Shown here: piece by piece, positions 17,471 to 25,176 of the stretch
Layout of the letters: the number at the start of each line of letters is the position of its first letter
Numbering within the stretch: position 1 is the stretch's first letter
NCBI GenBank assembly: GCA_902492995.1
Contig: CABUNR010000002.1
Coordinates: 36,258-100,257, forward strand
Direction of reading: 5' to 3'
Length of the DNA: 64,000 nucleotides
Origin: OMSK01 sp902492995
Lineage (GTDB): Bacteria > Bacillota_I > Bacilli_A > RF39 > UBA660
Notes under the pieces: generated by a model
What the model saw: only the letters and a program-made list of their open reading frames with translations
Told to the model about the DNA's origin: nothing
The model's database searches: none
Program-made: the position numbers and the translations under genes

Positions 17471-17971
17471 ATGAGAATAGGATTAGATATAGATAATGTA
17501 ATATTAAATACAGATAGTTTAATATTAGAAGAAATGATAAAAGAAGATAAACGTAAAAGAAACAAAGGTATAATTAATGAAAATGCTCCGTATATATTTT
17601 CAGGTATGTTTGATTGGCCTAAAGAAGAAATAGAAGAATTTTTAATTAATAATATGGAAAAAATCGCAACAAAATTAAAAAAAGTAGACATGTCAAAAGA
17701 ATACATAGATAAATTATTAGAAGAAGGAAACCAGGTATATTTGATATCTAATAGAGCTTATTCATACTATAAAAATCCATTAAAAACAACAAAAGAAAAT
17801 TTAAAGAAAAATAAAATAAATTATACAGAATTAATATTAACCAATACAAATGATAAAAGTAAGGAATGTAAAGATTTAAAGATAGATATAATGTTTGACG
17901 ATAGAGCAAGTAATTGTATGAAGTTAAAAAAAACAAAATATCAATTGCTACTTAGTAAAAACAAAATATGA
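17471..17971 (+). CDS. HAD-type 5'-nucleotidase-like protein, probably damaged 3' end
   Basis: 166 residues. The N-terminus has the HAD nucleophile motif (GLDIDNVIL, DxD near residue 5), the middle ends a strand with LISNR, and MFDDRASN near residue 146 is the acidic third motif, as in deoxyribonucleotidase-like (NT5C/YqfW) proteins. Past the stop, other frames continue plausible coding (KTKYETRTFDDLE at about 17953, then NNFEEIYLKI), suggesting one or two frameshifts that removed the natural C-terminus near the A-run at 17930. An extended -10 (TGTTATAAT, about 17440) precedes it. Activity is uncertain. Confidence 0.7.
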   Translation: MRIGLDIDNVILNTDSLILEEMIKEDKRKRNKGIINENAPYIFSGMFDWPKEEIEEFLINNMEKIATKLKKVDMSKEYIDKLLEEGNQVYLISNRAYSYYKNPLKTTKENLKKNKINYTELILTNTNDKSKECKDLKIDIMFDDRASNCMKLKKTKYQLLLSKNKI

Positions 17972-18047
17972 AACAAGAACATTTGACGATTTAGAAATAT
18001 CAATAATTTTGAAGAAATATATTTAAAAATAAAAGAGGTGGAAAATA

Positions 18048-18869
18048 ATGGAATATAAATCAGAAGAAGAATTTTTACGTGATTATGACCCTAATCAATT
18101 TGATAGATTATCACTTACAACAGATATTTTAATATTCAGTGTATCTGATGAAATAGAAAAAAATTATAGAAAATTAAGTAAAAAATATTTTAGTATTTTA
18201 CTTGTTAAAAGAGATACATATCCCTTTAAAGATAAATGGTGCTTACCGGGTGGATTTATAAAAATAGATGAAGATATAGAAGATGCTGCAACAAGAATAT
18301 TAGAAGAAGAAGCAAATATTAAAGACATATATCTAGAACAGCTCTATACATATGGTAGTCCAAATAGAGATCCAAGAATGAGAGTTGTATCAACATCATA
18401 TATGGCCTTAATTGATAAAAATAGATTGCAAAATCATATTTCTAAAAATGCTTCATGGTTTAATGTATTTGCATTAGAAGATAAAGAAATAATAAATATA
18501 ACACTAGATAATGGAAACGAAACAATTAAATTAAAAGTAAAAAAAATAAAAGAAGAAAAAACAATAGATAGATATAAATATGAAATATTAGAAAATGATA
18601 AATTAGCATTTGATCATGCCTTAGTAATAACAACCGGTATTTCAAGATTAAAAAACAAGATAGAATATACGGACATTGTATTTAATATGATGCCAGAATA
18701 TTTTACATTAGGTGAATTACAACAGGTATATGAAGCTATATTAGGCAAAAAATTATTAGATCCAGCATTTAGAAGAATAATAGCAAAAAAAACGGAAAAA
18801 ACTGATAAAATGAAAACAGGCGGAGGGCATCGACCATCAGTATTGTTTAAATATAAAAATAATAATTAA
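18048..18869 (+). CDS. nrtR: NrtR-type NAD metabolism regulator (degenerate Nudix plus winged helix)
   Basis: 273 residues. The N-terminal part (about 20-160) is a Nudix-like domain with LPGGFIKIDED and a degenerate box: RILEEE where catalytic enzymes have REUxEE, so effector binding is more likely than hydrolysis. The C-terminal part (about 205-270; EYFTLGELQQVYEAILGK, DPAFRR, GGGHRPSVLFKY) is the winged-helix domain of the NrtR family, which senses NAD-related metabolites such as ADP-ribose and represses NAD genes. It lies 1 kb behind the NAD operon and is the likely ligand-responsive repressor acting on the palindromes at 11117-11577. A terminator follows. Confidence 0.88.
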   Translation: MEYKSEEEFLRDYDPNQFDRLSLTTDILIFSVSDEIEKNYRKLSKKYFSILLVKRDTYPFKDKWCLPGGFIKIDEDIEDAATRILEEEANIKDIYLEQLYTYGSPNRDPRMRVVSTSYMALIDKNRLQNHISKNASWFNVFALEDKEIINITLDNGNETIKLKVKKIKEEKTIDRYKYEILENDKLAFDHALVITTGISRLKNKIEYTDIVFNMMPEYFTLGELQQVYEAILGKKLLDPAFRRIIAKKTEKTDKMKTGGGHRPSVLFKYKNNN

Positions 18870-18872
18870 TGT

Positions 18873-18894
18873 AAAGCTTGAAAAAGCTTTTTTT
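18873..18894 (+). terminator. Rho-independent terminator
   Basis: AAGCTT-gaaa-AAGCTT plus TTTTT behind nrtR. The hairpin is identical in sequence to the one at 11037. Confidence 0.85.
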
Positions 18895-18938
18895 GTTATA
18901 AAACAAAATATTTTACATAGTATTATATAGGTGATAAT

Positions 18939-20021
18939 GTGAAAAAAATAATTATTTTAATTGTCGGTATAATACTAGTTATTCCAATAAATACAAAAGC
19001 AATTAAAACAAGTGCAACAAGTTCTATTTTAATGGATGTAAATAGTAACAGAGTTTTATATAGTAATAATATTCATAATAGAAGGTCAGTTGCAAGTATA
19101 TCAAAAATAATGACGGCAATTCTTGCAATAGAATCTGGAAAATTAGATAAAAAAGTTATAATTGATGATTCAATTGATAAGGCATACGGTTCTGGAATAT
19201 ATATAAAAAAGGGTGAAGAATTAACATTAAGAGATTTAGTTTATGGTCTTATGTTAAGAAGTGGTAATGATGCAGCACTTGCAATTGCAAATTATGTTAG
19301 TAAAGATACAGAAGAATTTGTAAAATTAATGAATAAAAAAGCTATAGAATTAAAAATGATTAATACAGAATTTAATAATCCAAGTGGTTTAGATGAAGAA
19401 AAGGGAAATTATTCAACAGCATATGATATGGCTCTTTTAATGAGTTACGCATCCAAAAATAAAGAATTTCAAAAAATAACAAAAATAAAAAAATACACAT
19501 TAAAAACCAATAAAAATACCTATATTTGGTATAACAAAAATAAATTATTAAATTTATATAAATATACAACTGGAGGAAAAACAGGATATACTAAAATAGC
19601 AAAAAGGACTTTAGTAACAACTGCAAGCAAAAATAATATGGATTTAGTTGTTGTAACTTTAAATGATGGAAATGATTGGAATGATCATAAAAATTTATTT
19701 GAATATGGATTTAATAAATATAAAAGTTACAAAATATTAGATAAAAATAATTTTAAAGTAAAAAATGACACATATTATAAAGAAAATAAATTATATATCA
19801 AAAAAGATTATTGTTATGTAATTGAACCTGGTGAAGAACAAAACATTTTAATAAAAATAGAATTAAAGAAAAAAAGAAGTATCAAGAATAATATGAATGT
19901 TGGTAAAGCTATAATATATTTAGGGGATAAAAAAATACATGAAGAAAATATATATGTAAAATTAAAGGAAGAAAGAAAAGAAAAAAACTGGTTTAAAAAA
20001 ATAATAGGTAATTTATGGTAA
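18939..20021 (+). CDS. D-alanyl-D-alanine carboxypeptidase (DacB/DacF-like penicillin-binding protein)
   Basis: Exported serine peptidase that trims the terminal D-Ala of peptidoglycan stem peptides. After a signal peptide (about 1-22), the three penicillin-binding motifs are present: SISK (in RSVASISKIMTAI), SGN (RSGNDAALAIAN) and KTG (GGKTGYT). A C-terminal strand-rich domain and a basic tail (about 240-360) follow. It starts with GTG after AGGTGATAAT. The following genes are spmA and spmB, as in the dacB-spmA-spmB operon of Bacillus subtilis, so a role in spore cortex maturation is the best guess. Confidence 0.9.
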   Translation: MKKIIILIVGIILVIPINTKAIKTSATSSILMDVNSNRVLYSNNIHNRRSVASISKIMTAILAIESGKLDKKVIIDDSIDKAYGSGIYIKKGEELTLRDLVYGLMLRSGNDAALAIANYVSKDTEEFVKLMNKKAIELKMINTEFNNPSGLDEEKGNYSTAYDMALLMSYASKNKEFQKITKIKKYTLKTNKNTYIWYNKNKLLNLYKYTTGGKTGYTKIAKRTLVTTASKNNMDLVVVTLNDGNDWNDHKNLFEYGFNKYKSYKILDKNNFKVKNDTYYKENKLYIKKDYCYVIEPGEEQNILIKIELKKKRSIKNNMNVGKAIIYLGDKKIHEENIYVKLKEERKEKNWFKKIIGNLW

Positions 20022-20596
20022 ATAAAATATGGGCATTTTTTATTATAGTTGGAATAATTACTTGTATAATAAATGGTGATATAGAACTATTAAATAAAGA
20101 AATTTTAAACTCATCAACAGATGCCTTAGATATGATTATAAAAATTTTTCCTGTAATTGCGTTATGGCTTGGTATAATGAATATTGCAAAAGAATCAAAA
20201 TTACTAGATAAATTATCCCATCTAATGCAACCACTTTTAAGAAAAATATTTAATGAAATACCTGAAAATCATGAATCATTAGGATATATATCATCAAATA
20301 TAATAGCTAATATGGCAGGCCTTGGTAATGCCGCAACTCCATTTGGACTAAAAGCCATGAAGTCATTACAAACATTAAATAAAAATTCTAAAGTAGCAAC
20401 AAATAGTATGGTAACATTTTTAGTTATAAATACAAGTGGAGTTACTATAATACCAACAACTATAATATCACTTAGAATGATGCATAAAAGTGTTTCTCCA
20501 ACCAGTATAGTATTACCATGTATTTTAGCAACCTTTTTATCTTTAATAGGCGGTATTATTGTAGATAGAATATTAAGAAGGTGTAAATATAAATAA
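20015..20596 (+). CDS. spmA: Spore maturation protein A
   Basis: 193 residues, polytopic membrane protein of the nucleoside-transporter-gate fold. It contains the SpmA-type segments IFPVIALWLGIMNIAKESKLL and GYISSNIIANMAGLGNAATPFGLKAM. In B. subtilis, SpmA and SpmB act together in spore core dehydration. The start lies 7 bases inside the end of the upstream carboxypeptidase gene, indicating a single transcript. Confidence 0.93.
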   Translation: MVNKIWAFFIIVGIITCIINGDIELLNKEILNSSTDALDMIIKIFPVIALWLGIMNIAKESKLLDKLSHLMQPLLRKIFNEIPENHESLGYISSNIIANMAGLGNAATPFGLKAMKSLQTLNKNSKVATNSMVTFLVINTSGVTIIPTTIISLRMMHKSVSPTSIVLPCILATFLSLIGGIIVDRILRRCKYK

Positions 20597-21107
20597 TATA
20601 TCAAATTATATCTTACCAATTATAGTACTCATAGTAATTATTCATGGTACTTTAAAAAAAATAAATATTTATGATACATTTATAGATGGAGCAAAAGAAA
20701 GCTTTGATTTAATTTTTTCAATGTTTCCTTGTATGCTTGCAATGATATTTTCTCTTAATATATTTATAAAAAGTGGAATTTTAAATAATCTGTTTGATTT
20801 ATTAAAACCTATTTTATCATTAATAAATGTACCAAAAGAAACATTCCCTATGATGATATTAAGACCAATTTCTGGAAGTACTTCCCTAGCTTACTTAAAT
20901 GATATTATGAAAAACTATGGCCCTGATTCAAAAGCAGGAATTTTAGGAAGTGTTATACAAGGATCGACAGATACAACCTTTTATGTAATAACATTGTATT
21001 TTGGAAGTATAGGTATAACAAAAATAAAACATGCCCTTTGGGCAGGATTGATAGCTGATTTAATAGGTATAGTATCGGCTATTATAATTGTTAATATAAT
21101 GTTTTAA
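20589..21107 (+). CDS. spmB: Spore maturation protein B, without a standard start codon
   Basis: Similarity to SpmB (YILPIIVLIVIIHGTLKKINIYDTFIDG, later RPISGSTSLAYL and GSVIQGSTDTTFYV) begins well before the first in-frame ATG at 20721. The frame is open from about 20577, but holds no ATG, GTG or TTG there. The best-placed codon is ATA at 20589, 5-6 bases behind AAGGTG and overlapping the spmA stop, exactly where an ATG would be expected. Either AUA is used at low efficiency, the codon mutated from ATG, or a truncated protein lacking the first membrane segment is made from 20721. Confidence 0.75.
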   Translation: MNNISNYILPIIVLIVIIHGTLKKINIYDTFIDGAKESFDLIFSMFPCMLAMIFSLNIFIKSGILNNLFDLLKPILSLINVPKETFPMMILRPISGSTSLAYLNDIMKNYGPDSKAGILGSVIQGSTDTTFYVITLYFGSIGITKIKHALWAGLIADLIGIVSAIIIVNIMF

Positions 21108-21137
21108 AAAATATATAAATAAAATATATTTTTTTTA
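21105..21137 (+). terminator. AT-only hairpin terminator
   Basis: AAAAAATATAT ... ATATATTTTTT with trailing Ts overlaps the spmB stop. The stem is A/T only, so it is weaker than the others. Confidence 0.55.
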
Positions 21138-21156
21138 TACGAACTAATTTATCAGG

Positions 21157-21185
21157 TTGAAATAATTAAATAATTATATTATAAT
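21157..21185 (+). promoter_or_regulatory. Promoter
   Basis: TTGAAA (21157-21162), 17-base spacer, TATAAT (21180-21185), 20 bases upstream of the ATG of the next gene. Confidence 0.7.
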
Positions 21186-21205
21186 TAACTAGCCAAGGTG
21201 ATAAT

Positions 21206-22399
21206 ATGAAGTTTGATTTAAGAAGTTTTTTTATCTCAATAAGTATATTATTTTTAAGCTTTATGATTGGTTTATATGGTGCTAGATTTATATATTATTA
21301 TAAAAGTGAAAACAAACAAGAAAGTACAAATTATAATATATATGAGTATTATATAGAAAAAGAAAGTATAGCTAAAAATAATTTAATAGAAGAAAATAAA
21401 AATTATTATTTTTATAAAAATAATCAAAATAATTATTTATACTATAGTGGACTTTTATATAGAATACTATATATAAATGAAAACTTTCTTTATGTAATAA
21501 CAGATGAAAGTATTACTAATTTAAAATATGGAGAAAATGAGTCTTATAATACTTCAAATGTAAAAAAATGGTTAGGAGAAGTATACTTAAAAAATATAAA
21601 TGATAAATACTTAAAAAATAAAGAAGTAAGTTTATTAGATATTGAAACATTTAATAAAATAGGAAAAGAAAAAAGTAATATTTTAAATAATGATTTTTGG
21701 GCGTTAAAAGATAATAAAGCATTAGTAATAACAGAGGATGGAAAAATAACAAAAACAAATAACTATAGTGATTTTTTATCAGTTAGACCAGTTATAAAGT
21801 TAGATTCTAATAGTATTATAGTTAGTGGAACAGGTACAAAAACAAACCCAATTATAATAGAAAAAAGAACCAAAAAAACATTAAATGATTTATATGTTGG
21901 TGAATATATAAACTATAAGAATAATAAATATAGGATAATAGAAAAAAATAATGATTATGTAAAGGTATTAAGTTTAAATAAATTAAAAGAGCAAAAAATA
22001 TTTTCAAATTATACAAATGACTATAATTTAAAATATAAAAATAATTTAGCAACTTACTTAAATAAAACGTATATAAAAAACTTTAATGAAAAAGATTTAG
22101 TAAAAATAAATTATTATATAGGTGAATATAATTTAGATTATGAAGAAACATTAAAAGAAAAAGTAAATACATATATTGGTTTATTAAAAATAGGAGATTA
22201 TTTTATAAATAATATCAAAAATAGTTATACGCTAACTAAAAATAAAAATGGTATTTATATGATAAATGAAAAAGGATTACTTTATATAGAAGATATAGAT
22301 AAAAAATTAGATGTATATCCAGTACTTGCTTTTAATAAAAATAAAAATATTATAAGTGGTAATGGATTAATAAATAATCCTTATGTAGTAGGTGAATAA
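21206..22399 (+). CDS. Membrane-anchored surface protein with two related domains
   Basis: 397 residues with one N-terminal membrane segment (about 10-30) and an outside portion made of two similar halves. Each half starts with YRI(L/I)xxNxxxxxV and ends with a VRPVIKL/VYPVLAF strand, then an SGxGxxxNP(I/Y) tail (about residues 195-215 and 370-395). This ending resembles bacterial DUF6273-type domains, as far as I recall. No catalytic residues were seen. Its stop is directly followed by the start of the next gene, so the two are one operon. Confidence 0.7.
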   Translation: MKFDLRSFFISISILFLSFMIGLYGARFIYYYKSENKQESTNYNIYEYYIEKESIAKNNLIEENKNYYFYKNNQNNYLYYSGLLYRILYINENFLYVITDESITNLKYGENESYNTSNVKKWLGEVYLKNINDKYLKNKEVSLLDIETFNKIGKEKSNILNNDFWALKDNKALVITEDGKITKTNNYSDFLSVRPVIKLDSNSIIVSGTGTKTNPIIIEKRTKKTLNDLYVGEYINYKNNKYRIIEKNNDYVKVLSLNKLKEQKIFSNYTNDYNLKYKNNLATYLNKTYIKNFNEKDLVKINYYIGEYNLDYEETLKEKVNTYIGLLKIGDYFINNIKNSYTLTKNKNGIYMINEKGLLYIEDIDKKLDVYPVLAFNKNKNIISGNGLINNPYVVGE

Positions 22400-23425
22400 A
22401 TGAAAAGACGAAGAATAAAAAAATGGATAATAATATTGTTTATAATTCTTGATATTGGAGCTATTTCATGTCTATTACTAGCATATGGCCCAAATAAGAA
22501 ATTTAAAAACTTTTTAATAACAACAGCCATGTCTACAATGAATCACAAATATTTAGCGCGTACTATATATACAGAAAAAACAATAAATAACGTACTAAAA
22601 GAAAATAAATTGGAAGAAATAGATGAAGAAATAGATGTAGATGCAATAGAAATAGGAACATATAAAACAAAAAATTATGAATCAAAAGAAGAAGAGCAAA
22701 TATTAAAAAAAGATAAAAATAATGAATTATATAAAATAATAAAAGAAGAAAAAAAAGATAAAACATATTATATTGCTGTTATATATGATCCATCAAGAAT
22801 AAGCCTTGAAGAGGCAGAAAATAAAGGAGTAGTTGGACAAACTATAAAAGAGATAGCTAACTCAAATAATGCATATCTAGCTATAAATGCAAGTGGATTT
22901 GTAGATACTGGTGGAAATGGAAATGGTGCATCTGCAACAGGAGTTGTAATAAAAGATTCAAAAGTAGTATGGAATGGTAAACCAAATAGATGGGGTGGAG
23001 GCCTAATTGGCTTTAATAAAGATCATAAATTAGTTTTAACAAAAGAAAGCGCTAGTAAAGCAATAGAAAAAGGATTAGTAGATGCTGTTACCTTTGGTCC
23101 ATTTTTAATGATAAATGGTGAAGAAGCAAAAGTGTTTGGAAATGGAGGATCTGGTGTTCATCCAAGAACTATAATTGCTCAAAGACAAGATGGAATAGTT
23201 TTATTTATAGTAATAGATGGAAATGGTAATAAAACAGGATATCGTGGTGGTGCAGATTATAAAGAAATGATCGAACTTTTAAAAAAATACAAAGCATATA
23301 ATGCGGCAAATTTAGATGGAGGAGCATCTAGTATACTAATAGAAAAAAATAAAATTGTTAATAATCCAGTTGGTTATGGAGCAACAGGAGAAAGAAGGCA
23401 TCCTAATGCATGGGTATTAAAATGA
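22400..23425 (+). CDS. Phosphodiester glycosidase (NAGPA) family exported protein
   Basis: 341 residues. An N-terminal membrane anchor (about 8-28) is followed by a charged linker and the NAGPA domain (about 125-341). Recognisable regions are LAINASGFVD, GVVIKDSKVVW, AVTFGPFLMINGE, HPRTIIAQRQDG, FIVIDGNG and NAANLDGGASS. Family members cleave or process phosphodiester-linked sugars of exopolysaccharide or wall polymers; the substrate here is unknown. It begins right at the end of the preceding gene and ends in a terminator. Confidence 0.85.
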   Translation: MKRRRIKKWIIILFIILDIGAISCLLLAYGPNKKFKNFLITTAMSTMNHKYLARTIYTEKTINNVLKENKLEEIDEEIDVDAIEIGTYKTKNYESKEEEQILKKDKNNELYKIIKEEKKDKTYYIAVIYDPSRISLEEAENKGVVGQTIKEIANSNNAYLAINASGFVDTGGNGNGASATGVVIKDSKVVWNGKPNRWGGGLIGFNKDHKLVLTKESASKAIEKGLVDAVTFGPFLMINGEEAKVFGNGGSGVHPRTIIAQRQDGIVLFIVIDGNGNKTGYRGGADYKEMIELLKKYKAYNAANLDGGASSILIEKNKIVNNPVGYGATGERRHPNAWVLK

Positions 23426-23429
23426 TAAA

Positions 23430-23457
23430 AATAAAAGAAAAATCTTTTATTTTTTTT
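23430..23457 (+). terminator. Rho-independent terminator
   Basis: AATAAAAGA-aaaa-TCTTTTATT followed by a T run, just behind the NAGPA-family gene. Confidence 0.85.
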
Positions 23458-23497
23458 AAAATTATTATATACTAGAATAAAATAGGAGGGGATTAAA

Positions 23498-25090
23498 GTG
23501 GTACTTAGAAAACCATATAAATTTCTTATAAAGCATTTTAGAATGATACATTTAATTCTTGCAATATTAAGTGGTTATTTACTTACTAAAACAAATAGAA
23601 CACTAAGTTTTTTTAATGATTATTTAAATAATAATGAAACATTAATAGGAAATGGTACAGCTAGTGAATATTTTAGCGGTTTAATGACTTTATTTATAGT
23701 AATAATTTTAATTGGTATAATTATAATTACGGTTATTATGAAAATGAAAGATAAACCTATAACTTTCTATATTATAACTTTAGTTGCATATATTTTTATT
23801 GGAGTAATATATGCATATGATAGTTCATTAATAAAACAACTTGAATTAAAAGTACTTGATATAAGAACAATTAAATTAGCTAGTGATTTAACACTGATTT
23901 GTTTTTTGGTTCAAACGTTTTCAACTATTATTTTATCTGTAAGAGCAGTAGGATTTGATTTAAAGAAATTTAATTTTGATAAAGATTTTGAATTAGAAAT
24001 AGATGAAAAAGATAATGAAGAATTTGAATTTGATGTTTCTATAGATAAAAATAAAATAAAAAGAAATACAAAAAAAAGTATAAGAAATTTAAAATATGCT
24101 TATCATGAAAATAAATTTATTGTTAATATAGCTATAGTAGTTTTTATAGTTTTAATAGGTGGTATTATTTATTTGAATAAAGAAGTATATAATAAAATTT
24201 ATAAAAAAGGTGAAATAGTTACTACAACACAATTTTCATATTTATTAAAAGATAGTTTTTTAGTAAATACTGATTATAGAAATAATAAGATAACAGATAA
24301 TTATATTGTTGTTGTAAGATTAAAAATCAAAAATAACTTAAAAGATACTATTAACTTAGAAACTGCAAGAGTTTTACTTCATATTGGTAAAGTTACATAT
24401 AATCCAACAACAAAATATAAAGATAATTTAATTGATTTAGGAACAGATATATCAAATAAAAAGTTAAAAAAAGATTTTGAAGAATATATAATAGCATTTG
24501 AAATACCAAAAAAAGATATTAATAAAAAAATGACAATCAGTTATACAGATTTATCAAATAAAGTTTATACAACTAAACTAGATAATATTAAATTTGAAAA
24601 TGGAACAAATGTGTCATCAAAACTAAATGAATATATAACTTTAAATAATGATATAATTAAAAATGTCAAATTTGAAATAACAGATTATAAAATAGATGAC
24701 AAAGTAAAATCTACATACACATTTTGTGAAACAAAAGATAATTGTTATGAGTCATATGAGTATATTGTTCCAAGTTTAACAGATAATTATGAAAAAGCAA
24801 TATTAAGACTAGATGGTGATATAGATTTTAATAAACAAACTATTAAAAACTTTAATGATTTATCCGATTTTATAGAAAACTATGGTAGTATAACATATAA
24901 AATAACAGATTCAAAAACAAAAAAACAAGAAGTTAAACAAATGAATACCAAGATAAAAGAAGTACTACCACAAAAAAGTGATGAATTAGGTACATATTAT
25001 TTTGAAGTCTATAAAGAGATTAAAAATGCTGATGAAATAACTCTAGTTTTAAATATTAGAGGAAACATATATGAATACAAATTAAAATGA
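23498..25090 (+). CDS. Unknown polytopic membrane protein with large extracytoplasmic domain
   Basis: 530 residues, starting with GTG after AGGAGGGG. Five membrane segments are visible (about 17-35, 62-85, 92-108, 128-148 and 208-228). An acidic cytoplasmic loop (about 155-200) precedes the last, and about 300 residues lie outside. The outer part has DUF4352-like beta-rich character (VVVRLKIKNNLKDTINLETARVLL). It is a single-gene unit between terminators, directly upstream of the pilus/secretion locus. Family not recognised; a sensor or assembly role at the surface is only a guess. Confidence 0.65.
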   Translation: MVLRKPYKFLIKHFRMIHLILAILSGYLLTKTNRTLSFFNDYLNNNETLIGNGTASEYFSGLMTLFIVIILIGIIIITVIMKMKDKPITFYIITLVAYIFIGVIYAYDSSLIKQLELKVLDIRTIKLASDLTLICFLVQTFSTIILSVRAVGFDLKKFNFDKDFELEIDEKDNEEFEFDVSIDKNKIKRNTKKSIRNLKYAYHENKFIVNIAIVVFIVLIGGIIYLNKEVYNKIYKKGEIVTTTQFSYLLKDSFLVNTDYRNNKITDNYIVVVRLKIKNNLKDTINLETARVLLHIGKVTYNPTTKYKDNLIDLGTDISNKKLKKDFEEYIIAFEIPKKDINKKMTISYTDLSNKVYTTKLDNIKFENGTNVSSKLNEYITLNNDIIKNVKFEITDYKIDDKVKSTYTFCETKDNCYESYEYIVPSLTDNYEKAILRLDGDIDFNKQTIKNFNDLSDFIENYGSITYKITDSKTKKQEVKQMNTKIKEVLPQKSDELGTYYFEVYKEIKNADEITLVLNIRGNIYEYKLK

Positions 25091-25112
25091 CAAAAATTTG
25101 TCGTTTTTTTGT
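25088..25112 (+). terminator. Rho-independent terminator
   Basis: GACAAA-aa-TTTGTC followed by G and seven Ts, overlapping the stop codon of the 530-residue protein gene. Confidence 0.8.
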
Positions 25113-25118
25113 TTTAAT

Positions 25119-25148
25119 TTGATTATTAGTAATTTTTTATGATATACT
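25119..25148 (+). promoter_or_regulatory. Promoter of the large Cys-rich gene
   Basis: TTGATT (25119-25124), 18-base spacer, TATACT (25143-25148) with an upstream TG (extended -10, TGATATACT). It lies about 28 bases ahead of the start codon. Confidence 0.65.
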
Positions 25149-25176
25149 TTATGTAGCGATATTAGGAGGAATTAGT

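Noticed and set aside
20721..21107. Taking ATG 20721 as the natural start of spmB
   Set aside because: Similarity to SpmB starts about 44 codons earlier and there is no ribosome site before 20721.
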